A stretch of 64,000 nucleotides of DNA. Source: Bacteriovoracaceae bacterium UBA3083. Lineage in GTDB: Bacteria; Bdellovibrionota; Bacteriovoracia; Bacteriovoracales; Bacteriovoracaceae. The stretch covers positions 676,956 through 740,955 of the forward strand of contig DFBJ01000013.1 of NCBI GenBank assembly GCA_002366565.1, written 5' to 3'. The notes beneath the pieces are model-generated. The model made no database searches, had not been told where the DNA came from, and saw nothing but the letters and a program-made list of their open reading frames with translations. The position numbers were made by a program, and so were the translations under genes. Within the stretch, counting starts at the first letter, position 1. Every line of letters starts with the position of its first letter. This document shows, one piece after another, positions 8,618 through 17,382 of this stretch.

Positions 8618-9324
8618 AGTTAATCTCATTATTGGCTCTTTTTATTTTATCAAACCAAGTGCAATCTAAAGAATTGTCTTGGTATAGTGACTTAACGAGT
8701 CCCGTCACAACAGACGCTAAATATATTACGATGGGTGGACTTGCATCAACTCTCATGGTCTACGCAAATAAATCAAATAGAACATACAGAAAGAGAGAGT
8801 CTTTTGCTGAGGCCCAACCCTTTGGAAAATATGGAATTATTGGCGATATCATGGGTAGAGGTGTACTTAATGCTACATACGCTATTGGCTACCTAGCTCA
8901 TGGGTACTATTCAGAAAATATGAAAAGTGTTCAGAATGGCGAACATATGGCCAAAGCATCAATCTATACAACATCAATAATAATGCTAACAAAAATGTTA
9001 GTTAGTGAAAGAAGACCTGGTTACCCAGATGATGATTCATCATTCCCTTCAGGACACTCAGCTGCATCATTTGCTTTTGCTTCCGTTGTTACAGCAAGAC
9101 ATGGTTGGTACTGGGGAGGTGCAGCCTACTCAATAGCTAGCTTCATATCAATTAGTAGAATCAATGATGATTTCCACTACCTTCATGATGTCATAGCTGG
9201 CGCAACTATAGGAGCTGCATATGGATGGGGAACATACTATAATTACAAGAAAGGAAAGCCATACTTTTTAAACCCTATTTTTGTAGATAATGGTGGTGGA
9301 CTGAATGTAACTTGGAGTTACTAA
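8614..9324 (+). CDS. PAP2-superfamily phosphatase, exported or membrane-bound
   Basis: This 236-residue phosphatidic-acid-phosphatase-type enzyme contains the three PAP2 motifs: KMLVSERRPG (KX6RP), PSGHSAASF (PSGH) and SRINDDFHYLHD (SRX5HX3D), with all catalytic Arg and His residues present. The N-terminal segment MKLISLLALFILSNQVQS is a signal peptide; hydrophobic helices around the motifs suggest membrane association. Likely substrates are lipid phosphates such as undecaprenyl-PP, phosphatidate or lipid A. The start at 8614 is preferred over 8599 because it gives the ATGA overlap with the upstream gene and a clean signal peptide. It ends tail-to-tail with the response regulator (4 bp overlap). 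Confidence 0.9.
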   Translation: MKLISLLALFILSNQVQSKELSWYSDLTSPVTTDAKYITMGGLASTLMVYANKSNRTYRKRESFAEAQPFGKYGIIGDIMGRGVLNATYAIGYLAHGYYSENMKSVQNGEHMAKASIYTTSIIMLTKMLVSERRPGYPDDDSSFPSGHSAASFAFASVVTARHGWYWGGAAYSIASFISISRINDDFHYLHDVIAGATIGAAYGWGTYYNYKKGKPYFLNPIFVDNGGGLNVTWSY

Positions 9325-9725
9325 AACTTAAGAATCGCTCCAACCTTCTCCATCAACCTTTGCCTATTAAATGGCTTTATAAGAATATCTTTTATTCCTA
9401 GTTTCATAGCAACAAGAGCATCCTCTTTCGTAAGACATCCAGAAATAAGAAGGACTTTTATTTTCCCTAATTTAAAAGATTTTTTTAAATTTGAAATGAA
9501 ATCTAATCCTGTTCTATTAGGCATTGATTTATCCACAATAATCAAATCAAAATCTTGATTATTAAGCTTCATCATTGCCTCTAGAGCATCTTTGGCTAAG
9601 ACGACATTACTGAAACGTGATGACATATCTAAAAATATTTTTATAATCTTACATATCTTTTCTTCATCATCTACTACAAGAACATTATACTTAGCTTTAC
9701 TCACCATCTTAGTTTTAGACTTCAT
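9321..9725 (-). CDS. Single-domain response regulator (CheY-like)
   Basis: This protein is 134 residues from the preferred start and consists of one receiver domain with no output domain. It has the acidic pair in VLVVDDEEKI, the phosphorylated Asp in LIIVDKSMPNRTGLDF, the switch Ser in VLLISG and the invariant Lys in ILIKPF, so it should be phosphorylatable. Two ATGs in tandem (9728, 9725) follow GGAG; 9725 has the better spacing. Longer starts run further into the upstream kinase gene. It overlaps the end of that gene by about 10 nt and probably receives its phosphate. Confidence 0.88.
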   Translation of the reverse strand: MKSKTKMVSKAKYNVLVVDDEEKICKIIKIFLDMSSRFSNVVLAKDALEAMMKLNNQDFDLIIVDKSMPNRTGLDFISNLKKSFKLGKIKVLLISGCLTKEDALVAMKLGIKDILIKPFNRQRLMEKVGAILKF

Positions 9726-11223
9726 CATCAACTCCAAGATTAATTTCAAGCTTTTCAAGAACGTCTTCCTTATTTAAAGGAAGAGTAATTATTCCTCTAA
9801 TATCAACCTCTGAAATATTGTCTGTTTCACTATAAACATAAATTTCAATATCATCTTCCATTGCTAAAATAGAATTTACATTATCTTTAGAAAATAAAGA
9901 CTCTCCAAAAATAACTTTGTTAATATTGATCGATTCAAGAAGTTGGAGTGATTTAGAAATACTTCTTGATACTAAGAAAGATCCGCCACATTGCTCATTT
10001 AGAGTCGTATAGAAATTTAAATTTAGATAGTCTTCATCAATAACAAGGACTTTAGAGGTCTCATTATCATCAAGATTTGAGTTTCGAGTTTCGAGCTCTA
10101 AGTAATTACTAATTTCAGCAGAAGGTAGAACTACTGAGAAAATACAACCGTTATCACTATTCTGAACAAGAGAAATCTCTCCTTGGTGCTCTTCGATAAT
10201 CTGAGACGAAAGAGATAACCCCATCCCTGTTCCTTCCCCCAATTCTTTAGTTGTAAAGAAAGGGTTAAATATTAGATCTACAACCTCTTCCTTAATTCCA
10301 CTTCCAGTATCTTCAATAGAGATTGAGAATGAATTATTCTTTGTATCTAAGCTTGTATAAACTTTAACTTCTTTTATTGAATTATTAGAATTTTCAACTG
10401 AATCCAAAGCATTCTTTAGCAGATTTACTAAAACTTGTTCAATTGCAAGTTCATCTACATAGGCTGAAATATCAGAATTATGTTCACAAGTTAGAGTAAT
10501 ACCAAGCCTTTCAAAGGAAGGAGAAACAAGACCTACTGATGATTGAATTAACTTATCAACAGAAACAAATTGTTTACTCTTAACTCCCTCATGTACAAAC
10601 TTCTTCATATTTAAAGTTATTTTATTAATTCTAAGGAGAGAGCTTTGGATATTAGTAATTGCTTCAAGAATATCTTCTTTAGAGTTTAAATCATCTTGAG
10701 TCTCTAAGAGAATTTCTAAAATTTCAGTATTACCAGAAGCAATAGTCAAAGGGTTACTGATCTCATGAGAAATACCTGCAGAGAGTTCACCAATACTTTT
10801 TAGCTTATCGGCCAAGACAAGCTGCTTATATGATACCTTAAGTTCTTCTACTTGTTTTCTATACTTATCATATATAGACTTCTCTATTGAGAGGTCATTA
10901 AAACAAATAAGAACTTCATCTTCATCAACTTGATTTACTTTCAGCACACAATTAAAAGTCTCTTCAGACTCTAGAAACTTTATCAATCCTTCCTTACTTA
11001 CTGAAACTCCCCCGTCCTTTCTCACTTTATCAATTTGTTGATCAAGAGAAATTTTATTATCAATAGAGGACAATAAAGATGATACATTTTCTATTTTTTT
11101 AATTTTACGAGGCGACAGACCGGAAAATGTTGAAAAGAAATGATTATAATAGATTATCTCATTCTTGTTATTAATAACAAGAATAGGTTCGAATAGATTA
11201 TCTAGATACTTTTGTTTACTCAT
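9715..11223 (-). CDS. Soluble histidine kinase with PAS-like sensor and degenerate receiver
   Basis: This protein is 502 residues with no membrane segment. Residues about 5-120 form a PAS-like sensor (LFEPILVINNKNEIIYYN). The HisKA H-box ELSAGISHEISNPL has the phosphorylated His at 153. The HATPase has N-box QVLVNLLKNALDS, G1 IEDTGSGI and G2 GTGMGLSLS. Residues about 390-500 fold like a receiver (KVLVIDEDYLN), but the strand that should carry the phospho-Asp reads KVIFGESLF, so it is probably a pseudo-receiver. It is third in an operon after the SpoIIE-type and STAS genes, and overlaps the response regulator. It could feed phosphate to that regulator or to the Hpt protein at 20465. Confidence 0.9.
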   Translation of the reverse strand: MSKQKYLDNLFEPILVINNKNEIIYYNHFFSTFSGLSPRKIKKIENVSSLLSSIDNKISLDQQIDKVRKDGGVSVSKEGLIKFLESEETFNCVLKVNQVDEDEVLICFNDLSIEKSIYDKYRKQVEELKVSYKQLVLADKLKSIGELSAGISHEISNPLTIASGNTEILEILLETQDDLNSKEDILEAITNIQSSLLRINKITLNMKKFVHEGVKSKQFVSVDKLIQSSVGLVSPSFERLGITLTCEHNSDISAYVDELAIEQVLVNLLKNALDSVENSNNSIKEVKVYTSLDTKNNSFSISIEDTGSGIKEEVVDLIFNPFFTTKELGEGTGMGLSLSSQIIEEHQGEISLVQNSDNGCIFSVVLPSAEISNYLELETRNSNLDDNETSKVLVIDEDYLNLNFYTTLNEQCGGSFLVSRSISKSLQLLESININKVIFGESLFSKDNVNSILAMEDDIEIYVYSETDNISEVDIRGIITLPLNKEDVLEKLEINLGVDDEV

Positions 11224-11233
11224 ATATTTATCT

Positions 11234-11701
11234 CTATTTTATAAATTGAAAATATTGCTCTTCTATCGCATCAAATTCTAAGTCTGCAGTTTTACATTTT
11301 GGACATTTTATCTCAGGAGCCTTTCCATCTTTAACATCTGCGACATTCAGATGAACTTTATGTTCTTGGTCACATTCCTCACAGTAGTAAGGAGCATAAA
11401 ATGACTCTATCCGTGCTCCATCCCTGATGAATCCATGTACCATATTGACTTGCTCAATGATTATTTGACGACAATTCCTATAAGTTAGAATAGTGCCCTT
11501 ATCTACAGATTCTAAAAATGTTACCCACTCTCTAATTCCACAAGAATTTATTAGGGATACTTCTTCAAAATCAAAAATAACATTACCATTTAATTTATTT
11601 TCAATAGATTCAAAACTTGAATCTTCATCAATCAAACCTGAGAATGTAACAACAAGGTTATCATCTTCATGGCTTGTCTTAATATTCAATCCTTCACTCA
11701 T
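11234..11701 (-). CDS. STAS-domain protein with C-terminal zinc ribbon
   Basis: This protein is 155 residues. Residues about 1-100 form a STAS (anti-sigma-factor-antagonist-like) domain: VIFDFEEVSLINSCGIREWV corresponds to the phosphorylation loop of SpoIIAA. Where SpoIIAA has DSSG, this protein has Asn52-Ser53-Cys54-Gly, so the usual phospho-Ser position is Cys and only the neighbouring Ser is available. Residues 107-136 carry two CxxC pairs (CEEC, CPKC), a zinc ribbon. It lies between the phosphatase/kinase protein and the histidine kinase, overlapping the former by ATGA. The natural inference is that it is the switch partner of that protein. Confidence 0.85.
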   Translation of the reverse strand: MSEGLNIKTSHEDDNLVVTFSGLIDEDSSFESIENKLNGNVIFDFEEVSLINSCGIREWVTFLESVDKGTILTYRNCRQIIIEQVNMVHGFIRDGARIESFYAPYYCEECDQEHKVHLNVADVKDGKAPEIKCPKCKTADLEFDAIEEQYFQFIK

Positions 11702-14286
11702 ACAACTTCCTTTTCTTCAAAATAGTGAAACGACGTTATTCTTTCTTTATATGTTTTAAATCTTTTACTTTTTTCGATTAGACAAATCACTTCAGTAGAC
11801 TTTCCAGGGATTCTTCTAACAATTAATTGATTTGCATATGAGAAAGCTAAAAATAACCCAAGACCTGCTCCACCATTCTTACTCTGGTGTTCTCGTTCCC
11901 TAAAGCTTCTTTCAAGATTATTTATAACAGTGTCTCGAGATAGCTTACCTGTAAAATCAGTAACACATATTGCTATATGATCTCTTCCTACAGCTAAGGA
12001 ATAATCTACAGACTCCATTTCAGTTAACACAGGAGTACTCTTTCTCTCCATCGACGAACGTTCATTAAAAACATTTCCTTCACCGGAGTGGTATATTGCA
12101 TTCGTTAAAAGCTCATTACTAATTATTTTCAAGTAATCAATAGGGCTTTCAAAATAACCATCAACATCAAGAGTCCCTAAAAGATTATTAATCTTTTTAA
12201 AGTCCTCTTTGGAGTTAACATTTGTGCTGTGAAATCTATATTCATCTAAGTACTCACCTAAAGTCATACTTTCTTTATAATTTTTAATATTTAAACTTAT
12301 CTCATCAACTAAATCTAATGAGTTTTTACCAATAAGATGATTAATCTTTGGATTGTTCTTTAATATTTCAATATTTTCTTGATCCGATTTACTCGAAATA
12401 TAAAACATCCCATCTCTATCGATTGGAATATCTCTAATAATTACATCAGAACTAAAACTTATTCTTTCTTTAATTTTATTCTCAAGGTTTATATCATTTA
12501 ACTCTATCATTTTTTCAACTCTCTCACTTTTAATGGAGACACTGACAAGAGTAACATCATCATCGATAGGGCAATCGCCATAAAAATCAAAGGCGTCTTT
12601 TACGACATTATTTTTAAAATTATTATTTCCATCTTCACCAAACCTATTTAATGATTTCAAGAACCTTCTTTGCCCATACTCTTTATCTTCTCTATTTTTT
12701 GATTCTAAAATTCCATCAGTAAAGAATATTATTCTCTCAACTTCACTTAACGAAATACTTTCGTCGACATAGTTACCATTTTTCTTATGACCTAATCGAG
12801 GCCCAATCTTACCAAGAAGAGGTTTAAAGTTATTCTTCTTAGCTTTATCAAAAACGACGTCTCTATATAGAGGAGGATTATGAGAAGCATTTGAATAAGT
12901 TACACTCCCCTTTTCTTTATCTAAAACACAACAAAATGCCGTCATAAGCATCTTCCCCTCTAAACACTGTATAGAAGAATTCATAAACTCTAATATTTCA
13001 GCTGGGGATTTAAGGTTAGAACTCTCTATTTGTTTTAAATTTTCAATACAACAATGAGCTGTAGCTGTTAATAACGCGGCCGGTACACCGTGCCCAGTAG
13101 CATCAGTTATAACAATACACAATTGCTTATCATTCTCTATATATCCCCACCAATCGCCACCACATTCACTTGCTGGTTTATAGAATGAAGATATTGAATA
13201 TTCTTGTTTATCAATGTATTCATCAGGAAAGTAAGTAGATTGGACATATCTAGCTGTTTCTATTTCATTTTCAAGTCGAGCTTTTTCTTTCATCTCGCTC
13301 ATATATCGTACAATCTCTTCACTCATAAAATTGATAGAGTCACCAAGGGCTCCTATTTCATCTCTAGACTTTATAATGACTTTCTGATCAAAATCCCCTT
13401 TCGATATAGAGAGTGTAAAATCATAAAGCTTCTCTAATGACTTAGTTAATGATCTTGAAAAAAGTAAAGCTATAAAAACGGAGAATGAGAGAAGAACAAA
13501 TCCAAATATTTTCGACTTACCTATTAAGTAATCATTAACTTTATATGCTTCACTCTTTAATATTTCAGTTGTAAATATTAACTTATACTTTGGGTCTATT
13601 TTATAAGATAAAATTTTTGGATTAGTGATATCGACTTCGATAGTAGCTTCATCAATTTCACTTTTATTTATGTCTGAAATATATGTGCTACTACGATTCT
13701 CATGACTATAAAACAATGATCCATCTAAATTTAATATACTAGATTTATATTGAGAAAATGAGGTAAGAATACGATCTAACTCTTTAGTACTAAGCGAGAT
13801 GGAGAGAATTGTACCATTTTTAGGATTAGTGTATTTTAAAATAAGGAATGAAGCCATTTCGTCTTCAAATATTTTAAAATCATTTATAGTATCTATATTA
13901 AAGCTACTGATAATTGTCTTATATTCTTCTTTAGAAATTCCATTCCCTTCAATTTGATTTAGATTATAAAATGTATCAATCTTATTTGAATCATATTTTA
14001 TTTCTAAATGATAAACATCTGTGTAAGTAGAGAGAACATCCTTTATCTGAGAACTTGGTATATAGCTTAAAATGTGTAGTCGCTCGAATGAAGAATTTAA
14101 GTATTTGATTGCGCTTTGACTAAATGAAATATTAGCTTCATTACTATTTCCGTAGATATATGCTGACTTATCTTTTTCAAACAAGTTAAGAGCAAAAATA
14201 GCATAAAAAGATATAGAGCTTATTAAAAGCCCAACCATTATTATGATCAATTTCATCTTTAGAGGAAAAACTACCCTTCTACTCAA
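11698..14286 (-). CDS. Membrane sensor with HAMP, SpoIIE/PP2C phosphatase and C-terminal HATPase
   Basis: This protein is 862 residues. It has a TM helix at about 12-32, an extracytoplasmic sensor to about 255, a second TM (about 258-280), and a HAMP segment (RSLTKSLEKLYDF). A SpoIIE-type PP2C phosphatase spans about 340-575 with ECGGDWWG, ITDATGHGVPAALLT, FFTDGILES and DDVTLVSV all present. The C-terminal part (about 700-850) is a GHKL ATPase: N-box ISNELLTNAIYHSGEG, G1 VTDFTG, G2 GGAGLGLFLA, as in anti-sigma serine kinases. One protein may therefore both phosphorylate and dephosphorylate a STAS partner encoded next. The start is TTG 14286 or ATG 14256; neither has a good Shine-Dalgarno. A TATAAT at 14307-14312 is a possible -10. 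Confidence 0.88.
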   Translation of the reverse strand: MSRRVVFPLKMKLIIIMVGLLISSISFYAIFALNLFEKDKSAYIYGNSNEANISFSQSAIKYLNSSFERLHILSYIPSSQIKDVLSTYTDVYHLEIKYDSNKIDTFYNLNQIEGNGISKEEYKTIISSFNIDTINDFKIFEDEMASFLILKYTNPKNGTILSISLSTKELDRILTSFSQYKSSILNLDGSLFYSHENRSSTYISDINKSEIDEATIEVDITNPKILSYKIDPKYKLIFTTEILKSEAYKVNDYLIGKSKIFGFVLLSFSVFIALLFSRSLTKSLEKLYDFTLSISKGDFDQKVIIKSRDEIGALGDSINFMSEEIVRYMSEMKEKARLENEIETARYVQSTYFPDEYIDKQEYSISSFYKPASECGGDWWGYIENDKQLCIVITDATGHGVPAALLTATAHCCIENLKQIESSNLKSPAEILEFMNSSIQCLEGKMLMTAFCCVLDKEKGSVTYSNASHNPPLYRDVVFDKAKKNNFKPLLGKIGPRLGHKKNGNYVDESISLSEVERIIFFTDGILESKNREDKEYGQRRFLKSLNRFGEDGNNNFKNNVVKDAFDFYGDCPIDDDVTLVSVSIKSERVEKMIELNDINLENKIKERISFSSDVIIRDIPIDRDGMFYISSKSDQENIEILKNNPKINHLIGKNSLDLVDEISLNIKNYKESMTLGEYLDEYRFHSTNVNSKEDFKKINNLLGTLDVDGYFESPIDYLKIISNELLTNAIYHSGEGNVFNERSSMERKSTPVLTEMESVDYSLAVGRDHIAICVTDFTGKLSRDTVINNLERSFREREHQSKNGGAGLGLFLAFSYANQLIVRRIPGKSTEVICLIEKSKRFKTYKERITSFHYFEEKEVV

Positions 14287-14345
14287 ACTGGCCCCACTGC
14301 ATTAGAATTATAGTTATGATTATCTACCTAAGTTATGAAAAATTA

Positions 14346-14365
14346 AAGGAGGGCAAAACCTCCTT
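14346..14365 (+). promoter_or_regulatory. Perfect hairpin sequestering a consensus Shine-Dalgarno
   Basis: AAGGAGG (14346-14352) is followed by a six-base loop and CCTCCTT (14359-14365), a perfect 7-bp stem. It lies 8 nt before the ATG of the FecR/surface-protein gene. The unpaired Shine-Dalgarno itself would be 21 nt from that ATG, unusually far. There is no T-run on the plus side, so it is not an obvious terminator. Confidence 0.5.
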
Positions 14366-14373
14366 AACAAGAA

Positions 14374-17300
14374 ATGAATTATAAGAAGCTAGATTTCTAT
14401 CTTATACCATTTTCTTTTCTGTGCTTTATCGTAAGTACATACTTTCTTGTTTCTGATCAGATAGTTTCAAGACTTTCAGAGCAAATTTCGATTGCCGAAG
14501 TAATATCCAAAACTAATACTGTCAAAGTCAGAAAGGGAGACAGCCTATTTTGGGGAAATTCACACAGTGGAGATAAGCTTGACGAAAATGATAAAGTTTA
14601 TACTCACGAAAACTCTGATGCTCAAATCAGTATCAATAACGGTCCAAAGTTAAATATCGCAGAAAATACTTTATTATCGCTCTCACAATTTACTGAAAAC
14701 AAAGAGATTAAAGTAGAGAAAGGCTTTATAGTTGCAGAACTAAATAGCTCTACAAAGGACTTTAAATTAAATTTAGGAAATGAAGTAATTCATTTAAATA
14801 GTAAGAATGCAAAAATTCAAATATCAAGAGGTAGTAAAAGTTCATCTGTTTCCATATTAGAGGGTGAAGTTGAGGTTAAGCGAGATGCAAAGTCAATGAG
14901 CTTGGAAAAAGGACATATAATTACGGCCGATGTGAACAGCAAAATAATTGTTAATAAGTCCTCCGTAAATCTCATTTCTCCTAAACAAGGAGATAAAATT
15001 TTCATAACAGCGATAAAAAATAATATCAATTTTGAATGGGATAAAATCACAAATGGAATAATACAAATCTCAAAACAGTACACATTTAATAAAATACTCC
15101 ACTCTAAACAGGTTAACTCCAAATCATATATAACAAAGTTAATTCCAGGCAAGTACTACTGGAGAATTAAAAACGAGAATTTTAATAGTATTGCTCAATC
15201 ATTTAATGTAATTCCAGCACTATCAATACAACAAGAGTCCCCTAAGCATAAAGAAGTAATTATATATAAAGATAAGTCTCCGATAGTATACTTTAGTTGG
15301 GATGATCCCTACTTCTCAGAGTTTGAGCTCTCTTTAAATGGACAAAGTTCTGTTATAAAAAGTAAAAGTATAAAAATCCAATCTTTAAAAGAAGGTGTGT
15401 ATAAATGGAAGGTTAGGCCTTACAACTCCCCTAAATCTAAATGGTCAAAAGAAAGACTATTTACAATAAAACAACCAGCATTACCTAGCCCCCCTAAGTT
15501 AATCCTTCCCCTCAACAAAGATGAAGTTATCGTCTTTCCTAAATCAAAAGCTATTTTTAGATGGAGCAGAAATAACACTTCAAACTATTTTTTTGAATTA
15601 TCAAATAATGTAAACTTTACAAAAAAGATTATCAGTAAAAATGTGACGAAAAATATTATTCGAATAGAATTCAAAAGACCTGGAAAATATTTTTGGCGAG
15701 TACGCTCTATAGACAGTCTTGGCAGGGATACAATATATACAAAGCCATTCTCTGTAGATATTAACCTATATAAGTCAAATACGATACCAGAAGCCGGATC
15801 AAAACTAGTAATTAACAAACCTAGTAAAAAAGTAGAATTTAAATGGAAAGATATTAGAACCAAAAGAGAAAAGAAGATCAAATATGTTTTCGAACTTTCA
15901 AAAGACAGTAGTTTTACAAATACATCAATATCCAAACAAGTAAATACAAACTATATTAAAACAAGTATTCCTGATATCGGAACTTATTTTTGGAGAACAA
16001 AAATCATTATCCAAGGAAAGAAGCCATATTACGGGGAACCTCAACAAGTAACAATAAGTCCTACTCCCCCACCACAGGCTCCAAAACTTAAGGATAGTCT
16101 TCAGATAGAACTTAAAATTAATAGTATTCTTAAGGTACTTAAAAACTTATTTACTAGTGTTCTCAACATTATTATCCCATCTGTCTCTGCAAGTGAAGAC
16201 ACAACATCGGCCATTATTCGTTGGGATGAAGTTCCTGACACAAAAGAATATTTCTTAGAAATTTATCAAGATAGAGAAATGAAAAGTCTAATTGTAAGTG
16301 AACATTTAAAAATAAATGAGTACGAGCTTATCAATTTTAAAGAAGGGACTTACTACTGGAGAATTTATACTTTAGATCACTGGAACAGAAAGAGTTCTTT
16401 CTCTAATTTATCAGAACTAACACTCACACTTCCAGAAAAAGTATTCAAAATAACTAAATCACAATTAAAAGCGCCTAAAGAGAATACACTATTTAATGGA
16501 AGTAAGAAGCGTATATTTTTCTCATGGAGTAAATCTCCAGAAGCTAAGAAGTATCAGATTTTTGTATCTAAAGATAAGGATTTCAAAAAAGTTCATCTCA
16601 TGAGGACGATTAATAAAAACAACTTCTCCATTACACTATCTAAAGGTGTTTATTTTTGGAAAATAGTTTCTATTAATAAATATGAAAGAGAAAGTACGAG
16701 TTCATTAGGTAAATTTAAAATTGCTCCATTAATAGTAAAAAAGAATATTAAAAAGAGACAAGTTCAATTAAAAAAACAATTAGTCTCACCTCCTCTTCCT
16801 TTTATAGAAAAGCCTCATTATTATTTTCGCTATGATCTACTATATTCAAAAATGGAGCAAAGCTACCCACTCTATACTGTCAATGCTAAAGACCCTATCT
16901 TCACGTCTTTTGAGTTAGGATTAAATCATTTATTAAAGAAGGGTTCATTAAATCTTAGAGGCAGGCGTTTTTCAGGAGAAGTATACAATGGATTAAGCTA
17001 TGGTGTTTTAGAGCTTAGTAGTTCATATCAGTACTTCTTTATGAAAAAACTTTCAGTAGGACTAGGGTTAACTTTTAATAGTTACAAGAGCTATTTTAAT
17101 CAATCAAATCAAGTTCTAGAGAAAGATAACACTTCAATAAATATTCCACTTTTTTTGATATATAGGTCTGTTTTTAAAACAAATAGAAATAGTCTTTCTC
17201 TAAGCTACTCAATAGGTTCATTTTCTAAGTTATCAATAGAAAATACATTTGACTTGAATTTCAAAAAGTCTAAATACTTCAGCTTTGGAATTGGGTATGA

Positions 17301-17382
17301 AAATTATAAAACAGCTATTGATAATAGTGATTTAAAAATTTCTAATATACTGACTTCTCTTAAATATAATATTACCTACTAA
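14374..17382 (+). CDS. FecR-domain surface protein with fibronectin-like repeats and beta-barrel end
   Basis: This protein is 1002 residues. An N-terminal signal/TM helix (about 8-28) is followed by a FecR-type domain (about 45-200: VRKGDSLFW, AENTLLSLSQ, ILEGEVEVKRD). The middle (about 205-770) holds six modules, each ending in the same G-x-Y/F-x-W-R/K pattern (GKYYWRI, GVYKWKV, GKYFWRV, GTYFWRT, GTYYWRI, GVYFWKI), which look like Fn3/Ig-type beta sandwiches. A proline-rich linker leads to about 190 C-terminal residues of barrel-like strands ending in Tyr. This suggests an outer-membrane-anchored, periplasmic or surface scaffold. It is divergent from the signalling operon. Function unknown; no FecA/FecI partner is present. 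Confidence 0.8.
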   Translation: MNYKKLDFYLIPFSFLCFIVSTYFLVSDQIVSRLSEQISIAEVISKTNTVKVRKGDSLFWGNSHSGDKLDENDKVYTHENSDAQISINNGPKLNIAENTLLSLSQFTENKEIKVEKGFIVAELNSSTKDFKLNLGNEVIHLNSKNAKIQISRGSKSSSVSILEGEVEVKRDAKSMSLEKGHIITADVNSKIIVNKSSVNLISPKQGDKIFITAIKNNINFEWDKITNGIIQISKQYTFNKILHSKQVNSKSYITKLIPGKYYWRIKNENFNSIAQSFNVIPALSIQQESPKHKEVIIYKDKSPIVYFSWDDPYFSEFELSLNGQSSVIKSKSIKIQSLKEGVYKWKVRPYNSPKSKWSKERLFTIKQPALPSPPKLILPLNKDEVIVFPKSKAIFRWSRNNTSNYFFELSNNVNFTKKIISKNVTKNIIRIEFKRPGKYFWRVRSIDSLGRDTIYTKPFSVDINLYKSNTIPEAGSKLVINKPSKKVEFKWKDIRTKREKKIKYVFELSKDSSFTNTSISKQVNTNYIKTSIPDIGTYFWRTKIIIQGKKPYYGEPQQVTISPTPPPQAPKLKDSLQIELKINSILKVLKNLFTSVLNIIIPSVSASEDTTSAIIRWDEVPDTKEYFLEIYQDREMKSLIVSEHLKINEYELINFKEGTYYWRIYTLDHWNRKSSFSNLSELTLTLPEKVFKITKSQLKAPKENTLFNGSKKRIFFSWSKSPEAKKYQIFVSKDKDFKKVHLMRTINKNNFSITLSKGVYFWKIVSINKYERESTSSLGKFKIAPLIVKKNIKKRQVQLKKQLVSPPLPFIEKPHYYFRYDLLYSKMEQSYPLYTVNAKDPIFTSFELGLNHLLKKGSLNLRGRRFSGEVYNGLSYGVLELSSSYQYFFMKKLSVGLGLTFNSYKSYFNQSNQVLEKDNTSINIPLFLIYRSVFKTNRNSLSLSYSIGSFSKLSIENTFDLNFKKSKYFSFGIGYENYKTAIDNSDLKISNILTSLKYNITY

